The notes under the pieces are model-generated. The model saw only the letters and a list, made by a program, of their open reading frames with translations. It was not told the origin of the DNA and did not search any database. Source: Intestinibacillus massiliensis (GTDB lineage: Bacteria > Bacillota > Clostridia > Oscillospirales > Butyricicoccaceae). Taken from it: a DNA stretch of 44,941 nucleotides. Where the stretch lies: NCBI RefSeq assembly GCF_900155735.1, contig NZ_LT707060.1:122260-167200 (forward strand). Direction: 5' to 3'. Shown here piece by piece: positions 40,550 through 44,941 of the stretch. The translations under genes were made by a program, and so were the position numbers. Each line of letters opens with the position of its first letter. The first letter of the stretch is position 1.

Positions 40550-43500
40550 TGCCATTAAGAAAAGATATCCATAAGGTAATGGTGCTCGGCTCCGGCCCGA
40601 TCGTCATCGGCCAGGCGGCGGAGTTCGACTATGCGGGCACGCAGGCCTGCCGCGCGCTGCGCGAAGAGGGGCTTGAGGTTGTGCTCGTCAACTCCAACCC
40701 CGCGACCATCATGACCGACAAGGCCATGGCGGACAAGGTCTATATCGAGCCTATGACCATCGAGGCCGTACAGGAGATCATCAAGAAGGAGCGCCCGGAC
40801 TCCCTGCTGCCGAACCTCGGCGGCCAGACCGGCCTGAACCTCGCCATGGAGCTGTGTGAAAACGGCTTCCTGGATAAGATGGGCGTTAAGCTGCTCGGCG
40901 CGAACCCGACCACCATCGCCAAGGCAGAGGATCGCCAGATGTTCAAGGACACGATGGAGAAGATCGGCGAGCCGTGCATCGCCTCCAAGGTCGTGCACAC
41001 GGTCGAGGACGCGGTCGAATTTACAAAAGAAATCGGCCTGCCCGTCATCATCCGCCCGGCGTACACGCTCGGCGGCACCGGCGGCGGCATCGCGTATAGC
41101 TGGGAACAGCTCCGCGAGATCGCGGCTTCCGGCATCATGTACTCCCGCGTGGACGAAATCCTGGTCGAGAAGTGCATCGCGGGCTGGAAGGAAATCGAAT
41201 ACGAGGTCATGCGCGACGCCAAGGGCAACGCGATCACGATCTGTAACATGGAAAACGTCGACCCGGTCGGCGTGCACACGGGTGACTCGGTCGTCGTCGC
41301 GCCGTCCCAGACGCTGTGCGACAAGGAATACCAGATGCTGCGCACCTCCGCGCTCAACATCATCACCGAGCTGGGGATCGAGGGCGGCTGCAACGTGCAG
41401 TACGCGCTCAACCCGGATTCCTTTGAATATGCGGTTATCGAGGTCAACCCGCGCGTATCGCGCTCCTCCGCGCTGGCTTCCAAGGCGACCGGATACCCGA
41501 TCGCCAAGGTGACGGCCAAGATCGCGGTCGGCTACGGCCTGGACGAAATCGAAAACGCGGTGACGGGCAAGACCAAGGCCTGCTTCGAGCCGACGATCGA
41601 CTACTGCGTCGTCAAGTTCCCGCGCTGGCCGTTTGACAAGTTCGTGTACGCGGACAACACGCTCGGCACCCAGATGAAGGCGACCGGCGAGGTCATGGCG
41701 ATCGATAATAACTTCGAGGGCGCGCTGATGAAGGCCGTGCGCGGCTGCGAAATCAAGATGTCCTCCCTGATCGCCCCGCGCCTGCGCGAGAAGACGGACG
41801 ACGAAATCCGCGCCGCGGTCTCCGTCACGGACGACGAGCGCCTCTTTAACATCTGCGAGGCCTTCCGCCGCGGCATCATGACGGTGCAGGAGGTCTTTGA
41901 CATCACGAAGATCGACGTCTGGTTCCTGCACAAGTTCATGAACATCGTGGACATGGAGAACACGCTGAAGGCGGCGGACGCCATGACGCACGGGCTGTAT
42001 CAGCGCGCCAAGAAGCTCGGCTTCCTGGATAAGACCATTGAGGAGCTGTCCGGCAAGGCGATCCCGGCGGACGTGAAGCGCCTGCCGGTCTACAAGATGG
42101 TCGATACCTGCGCGGCCGAATTTGAGGCGCAGACCCCGTATTATTACTCCACCTGGGACGAGGAGACCGAGGTAAAGCCCGCCAGCGGCAAGCAGAAGGT
42201 GCTCGTCCTCGGCTCCGGCCCGATCCGTATCGGCCAGGGCATCGAGTTCGATTACTGCTCGGTACACGCGGTCTGGGCGCTGCAGGAGCGCGGCTGCGAG
42301 ACCGTGATCATCAACAACAACCCGGAGACCGTGTCCACCGACTTTGACACGGCAGACCGCCTGTATTTCGAGCCGCTGACCCCGGAGGACGTGACCGGCG
42401 TGGCCATGGCGGAAAAGCCGGATTATGCGATCGTGCAGTTCGGCGGGCAGACGGCGATCAACCTCGCCGCGCACATCGAGTCGCTCGGCATCCCGATCCT
42501 CGGCACCCCGGCGTGGTCGATCGACGCGGCAGAGGACCGCGAGAAGTTCGACGTCATCCTGGAGCAGTGCGGCATCCCGCGCCCGGCCGGCCACACGGTC
42601 ATGACCGAGGAAGAGGCGGTGCGCGCCGCGGACGACCTCGGCTACCCGGTGCTGGTGCGCCCGTCCTACGTGCTCGGCGGCCAGGGCATGGAGATCGCGT
42701 ACAAGGAAGAGGACGTGCGCGAGTTCATGAAGGTCATCACCCGCAACAAGGTGGAAAACCCGGTGCTGGTCGATAAGTACATGATGGGGCGCGAGATTGA
42801 GGTCGACGCGATCTGCGACGGCGACGATATCCTGATCCCCGGCATCATGGAGCATCTGGAGCGCGCGGGCGTGCACTCCGGCGACTCCATCTCGGTCTAC
42901 CCGTCCATCACGATCGAAGACCGCCACAAGGAGACCATCATCAAGTACACCGAGGCGCTGGCGAAGTCCCTGGCCGTCCTCGGCCTGGTCAATATCCAGT
43001 TCGTGCTGTATAACGACGAGGTGTACGTCATCGAGGTCAACCCGCGCTCGTCCCGTACCGTGCCCTATATCTCCAAGGTCACGGGCGTGCCGATGGTCGA
43101 CCTGGCGACCCGCTGCATGTTCGGCGAGAAGCTGCGCGACATGGGCTGCGGCATCGGCCTGCATCCGGAAAGCGACCACTACGCCGTCAAGGTGCCGGTC
43201 TTCTCGTTCCAGAAGCTGCGAGACCTCGACACGCAGCTGGGGCCGGAGATGAAGTCCACCGGCGAGGTGCTCGGTGTGTCCACCTCGTTCCGCGAGGCGC
43301 TGCTCAAGGGCCTCATGGGCGCGGGCTTCCAGATGAAGAAGCGCGGCGCGGTGCTGATTTCCGTGCGCGACTCGGACAAGCAGGAAGCCATCAAGATCGC
43401 GGAGCGCTTTGAGCGCCTGGGCTTCGACATCTACGCGACGAGCGGCACGGCGAACGTCCTCAACCGCCACATGGTTGCGACGAACGCGATCCGCAACGTG

Positions 43501-43737
43501 GACGAGCCCGCCCCGAACATCATCGACCTGATCGAGTCCGGCAAGGTGGATTACGTCATCGCGACCTCGGTCAAGGGGCGCCATCCGGAGCTTGGCTCCG
43601 TGCACATCCGCCGCACGGCGGTTGAGCGCGCCATCCCGTGCCTGACCTCCATCGACACGGCCTCCGCGCTGCTGCGCTGCCTGGAAGGCGATATCAAAAT
43701 CGAAAACTGCCAGATGGTCGATATCAACACGATCTAA
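40549..43737 (+). CDS. carB: CarB: carbamoyl phosphate synthase large subunit
   Basis: 1062 aa, full length. Two homologous synthetase halves: the first starts VLGSGPIVIGQAAEFDYAGTQACRAL, and the second, near residue 552, repeats VLGSGPIRIGQGIEFDYCSVHAVWAL. Both contain ATP-grasp loops (GGTGGGIA, GGQGMEIA). The C-terminal ~130 residues are the allosteric methylglyoxal-synthase-like domain, with TSGTANVL. It makes carbamoyl phosphate from bicarbonate, ammonia and two ATP for pyrimidines and arginine. A perfect terminator follows. No unusual residues seen. Confidence 0.95.
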   Translation: MPLRKDIHKVMVLGSGPIVIGQAAEFDYAGTQACRALREEGLEVVLVNSNPATIMTDKAMADKVYIEPMTIEAVQEIIKKERPDSLLPNLGGQTGLNLAMELCENGFLDKMGVKLLGANPTTIAKAEDRQMFKDTMEKIGEPCIASKVVHTVEDAVEFTKEIGLPVIIRPAYTLGGTGGGIAYSWEQLREIAASGIMYSRVDEILVEKCIAGWKEIEYEVMRDAKGNAITICNMENVDPVGVHTGDSVVVAPSQTLCDKEYQMLRTSALNIITELGIEGGCNVQYALNPDSFEYAVIEVNPRVSRSSALASKATGYPIAKVTAKIAVGYGLDEIENAVTGKTKACFEPTIDYCVVKFPRWPFDKFVYADNTLGTQMKATGEVMAIDNNFEGALMKAVRGCEIKMSSLIAPRLREKTDDEIRAAVSVTDDERLFNICEAFRRGIMTVQEVFDITKIDVWFLHKFMNIVDMENTLKAADAMTHGLYQRAKKLGFLDKTIEELSGKAIPADVKRLPVYKMVDTCAAEFEAQTPYYYSTWDEETEVKPASGKQKVLVLGSGPIRIGQGIEFDYCSVHAVWALQERGCETVIINNNPETVSTDFDTADRLYFEPLTPEDVTGVAMAEKPDYAIVQFGGQTAINLAAHIESLGIPILGTPAWSIDAAEDREKFDVILEQCGIPRPAGHTVMTEEEAVRAADDLGYPVLVRPSYVLGGQGMEIAYKEEDVREFMKVITRNKVENPVLVDKYMMGREIEVDAICDGDDILIPGIMEHLERAGVHSGDSISVYPSITIEDRHKETIIKYTEALAKSLAVLGLVNIQFVLYNDEVYVIEVNPRSSRTVPYISKVTGVPMVDLATRCMFGEKLRDMGCGIGLHPESDHYAVKVPVFSFQKLRDLDTQLGPEMKSTGEVLGVSTSFREALLKGLMGAGFQMKKRGAVLISVRDSDKQEAIKIAERFERLGFDIYATSGTANVLNRHMVATNAIRNVDEPAPNIIDLIESGKVDYVIATSVKGRHPELGSVHIRRTAVERAIPCLTSIDTASALLRCLEGDIKIENCQMVDINTI

Positions 43738-43744
43738 GGCTCTT

Positions 43745-43780
43745 AAAAGGGGATCCGCCGAAAGCCGGCGGATCCCCTTT
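43745..43780 (+). terminator. Terminator of the pyrR-carB operon
   Basis: 15-bp stem (about 43746-43760 and 43766-43780), loop AAAGC, ending CCTTT, 7 nt after the carB stop. Confidence 0.8.
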
Positions 43781-43803
43781 CCCATGTTTGCTTGCAAAAC
43801 AAG

Positions 43804-43832
43804 TTGACGCGGGACGGTGGAGGATGTAAAAT
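43804..43832 (+). promoter_or_regulatory. Promoter of the tandem membrane-protein genes
   Basis: TTGACG, 17-nt spacer, TAAAAT; -10 ends 52 nt before the first ATG. Confidence 0.7.
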
Positions 43833-43884
43833 AAAGGCATCCAAAGGGGAATCCTGACAGCGGGTAACCGGAAGGGGGCGGCTT

Positions 43885-44205
43885 ATGGAGGGCAAGAGCG
43901 GTTTGCGGTGCTGGTGCGAAGCGCATCAGGAACGGCTCCGCAAAATCGTGTCGGATGGCGTGAGGCTTCTGGGCATGGGAACCGTGGCGTTATCCCTGTT
44001 ATGGAGAATCGGCTTTGCATGGGCATATGTTTTTTTGCTTGTGTGGATCGCCATAGAGGGATGCTTCCTCATAGCGGTCGGGGTGCTGCGGCTGACCGGC
44101 CTGCTGACGCGCGCCCGCCCGATGGGCGATGGTGAGAAAGCGCTCTGGGGTCTCATGGTAGGGCTGATTTTACTGGGTATGGTGCTCGTTCTGGCACCGT
44201 ATTAA
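43885..44205 (+). CDS. Small membrane protein, first of a tandem paralogous pair
   Basis: 106 aa with three hydrophobic segments (about 30-45, 48-70, 85-105). The N-terminal CWCEAHQERLRKIVSDGVRLL resembles the start of the next gene's product, so they are paralogs. No known family. AGGGGG six nt before ATG 43885. It has its own promoter between carB and pyrK. Confidence 0.65.
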   Translation: MEGKSGLRCWCEAHQERLRKIVSDGVRLLGMGTVALSLLWRIGFAWAYVFLLVWIAIEGCFLIAVGVLRLTGLLTRARPMGDGEKALWGLMVGLILLGMVLVLAPY

Positions 44206-44222
44206 TGAAAGGGGGCGGGCGT

Positions 44223-44519
44223 ATGTGGGCTTGGTGTGAAAAGCATCAAAAGCTGGTTTCCCGCGCGGTGCAGGCCGTATGGCTGCTCGCGGCCATCGCG
44301 CTGTTTTGCATCGTCATCAGCGGGCCATGGGGCACGGCATGGCCGGAGCACGTGCAGGTGATCGTCCTGGTACTGTACGCCGCCGCGTCCCTTGTGCGGC
44401 TGCTCGCGCAGCGTCTGGGGCTGGTGAAGGCCAACGGGCGCGGCATGGGCGTGCATCTCGCGGCCAGCTTTGCCATCCTGCTGGTTTTGCTCATCCTGAT
44501 ATCCCTTCCGCCACATTGA
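44223..44519 (+). CDS. Small membrane protein, second of the tandem pair
   Basis: 98 aa with three hydrophobic segments (about 17-36, 43-58, 79-95). It starts MWAWCEKHQKLVSRAVQAVW, alike the preceding protein. ATG 44223 with AGGGGG upstream is chosen over an ATG overlapping the previous stop at 44205, since that one has no ribosome-binding site. Followed by a strong terminator. Function unknown. Confidence 0.65.
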   Translation: MWAWCEKHQKLVSRAVQAVWLLAAIALFCIVISGPWGTAWPEHVQVIVLVLYAAASLVRLLAQRLGLVKANGRGMGVHLAASFAILLVLLILISLPPH

Positions 44520-44522
44520 CGG

Positions 44523-44551
44523 AAAACCCGCCGGGGAACCGGCGGGTTTTT
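44523..44551 (+). terminator. Terminator before pyrK
   Basis: 12-bp perfect stem (44523-44534 and 44539-44550), loop GGAA, with T5 at the end. Confidence 0.88.
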
Positions 44552-44654
44552 GTATCCGGATTGAAAATTATCGGTAAAGCGCGCCGATGCCCTTCCTATT
44601 TGCGCGGAAATCATGTAAAATAGTACGCAGAAGCAAACGTTATAGGAGGTATTT

Positions 44655-44941
44655 ATGGCAATTCAGGAAATTTGTACGGTTGCCGGCTGCACGGGCATCG
44701 CGCCGGGGCTGTTTGAGATGGTGCTGGAAGCGCCTGGGATTGCCCAGGCGGCGAAGCCGGGGCAGTTTGTGCACCTGGCTTGCGGGGAAGGCAACCTGCT
44801 GCGCCGCCCGATCTCGGTCTGCACGGCGCAGGGCACGGCGCTGCGCCTGGTATTCCAGGTCAAGGGCGCGGGGACGGAATGGCTTTCCGCGCGGCGCGCG
44901 GGCGACCGCGTCGACGTGCTGGGGCCGCTCGGCCACGGGTT
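44655..44941 (+). CDS. pyrK: PyrK: electron transfer subunit of dihydroorotate dehydrogenase B (5' part)
   Basis: The first 95 codons are seen; the gene runs off the window. The opening matches the ferredoxin-reductase-like FAD domain, with PGQFVHL, the FAD motif RRPISVC and VLGPLGHG. PyrK carries FAD and a 2Fe-2S centre and passes electrons from dihydroorotate oxidation in PyrD to NAD. AGGAGG is five nt before ATG 44655. A TAAAAT -10 at 44616-44621 with only a weak -35 may be its promoter, since a terminator separates it from the genes before. pyrD probably follows. Confidence 0.9.
   Translation, partial: MAIQEICTVAGCTGIAPGLFEMVLEAPGIAQAAKPGQFVHLACGEGNLLRRPISVCTAQGTALRLVFQVKGAGTEWLSARRAGDRVDVLGPLGHG

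Noticed and set aside
40555-43926. A very long open frame antisense to carB (over 1100 codons)
   Set aside because: It is a high-GC mirror of the carB coding strand, without ribosome-binding site or family resemblance, and rich in Arg, Asp, His and Val as such mirrors are.
1-44941. CRISPR arrays, tRNA or rRNA genes, insertion sequences, prophage
   Set aside because: No regularly spaced repeats, no tRNA-like cloverleaf or CCA end, no transposase or integrase-like product found by eye.

Overview
The window is a GC-rich (clearly above 50% GC), gene-dense stretch of chromosome. Strong AGGAGG ribosome-binding sites, consensus sigma-A promoters, a PyrR-attenuated pyrimidine operon, electron-bifurcating NfnAB and a PyrK-type dihydroorotate dehydrogenase partner all point to an anaerobic Firmicute. 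A high-GC clostridial gut organism (Oscillospiraceae-like) is my inference. I see no rRNA, tRNA, insertion sequence, phage or CRISPR array.

Layout. (1) 1-5.3 kb: the end of a stalk-like surface protein, the nfnAB operon, a small amidase and a flavin reductase-like protein. (2) 5.3-12.5 kb, minus strand: a branched-chain-type ABC transporter (livK, H, M, G, F) interleaved with a uroporphyrinogen-decarboxylase-fold protein and ending in a Gfo/Idh/MocA oxidoreductase, all apparently behind one promoter. (3) 12.5-16.8 kb: a cysteine desulfidase, a gene-free stretch of about 0.85 kb, then an AraC regulator with an inositol-dehydrogenase-like enzyme. (4) 16.9-20.5 kb: a candidate 20-residue peptide and a YtrA-type GntR/ABC exporter module with an operator over its promoter. 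(5) 20.5-22.7 kb: a formate/nitrite-channel-like protein, two small cysteine-rich proteins and a DUF554 membrane protein. (6) 22.8-34.9 kb: a myo-inositol region with a CUT2 sugar ABC transporter, a 4-hydroxybutyrate-dehydrogenase-type iron alcohol dehydrogenase, GntR and AraC regulators and iolD, iolE, iolG, iolB. (7) 35.5-44.9 kb: the pyrR-pyrB-pyrC-pyrF-carA-carB operon with a PyrR attenuator, two tandem paralogous small membrane proteins and the start of pyrK.

How they fit. The inositol region would import a cyclitol and carry out its oxidation, dehydration, ring opening and isomerisation. The kinase, aldolase and methylmalonate-semialdehyde dehydrogenase (iolC, iolJ, iolA) are absent, and the adjacent iron alcohol dehydrogenase is a plausible alternative sink for the semialdehyde. 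Near-identical palindromes of TTGTATACAA type lie beside the GntR gene and inside the sugar-transporter promoter, which suggests local co-regulation.

The most surprising observation is in the pyrimidine operon. PyrB and PyrC keep their family scaffolds, but each has lost many of the residues that normally bind carbamoyl phosphate, aspartate or carbamoyl-aspartate, including a zinc-ligand histidine of PyrC. Their neighbours PyrR, PyrF, CarA and CarB look canonical. All family comparisons here are from memory, without database searches.
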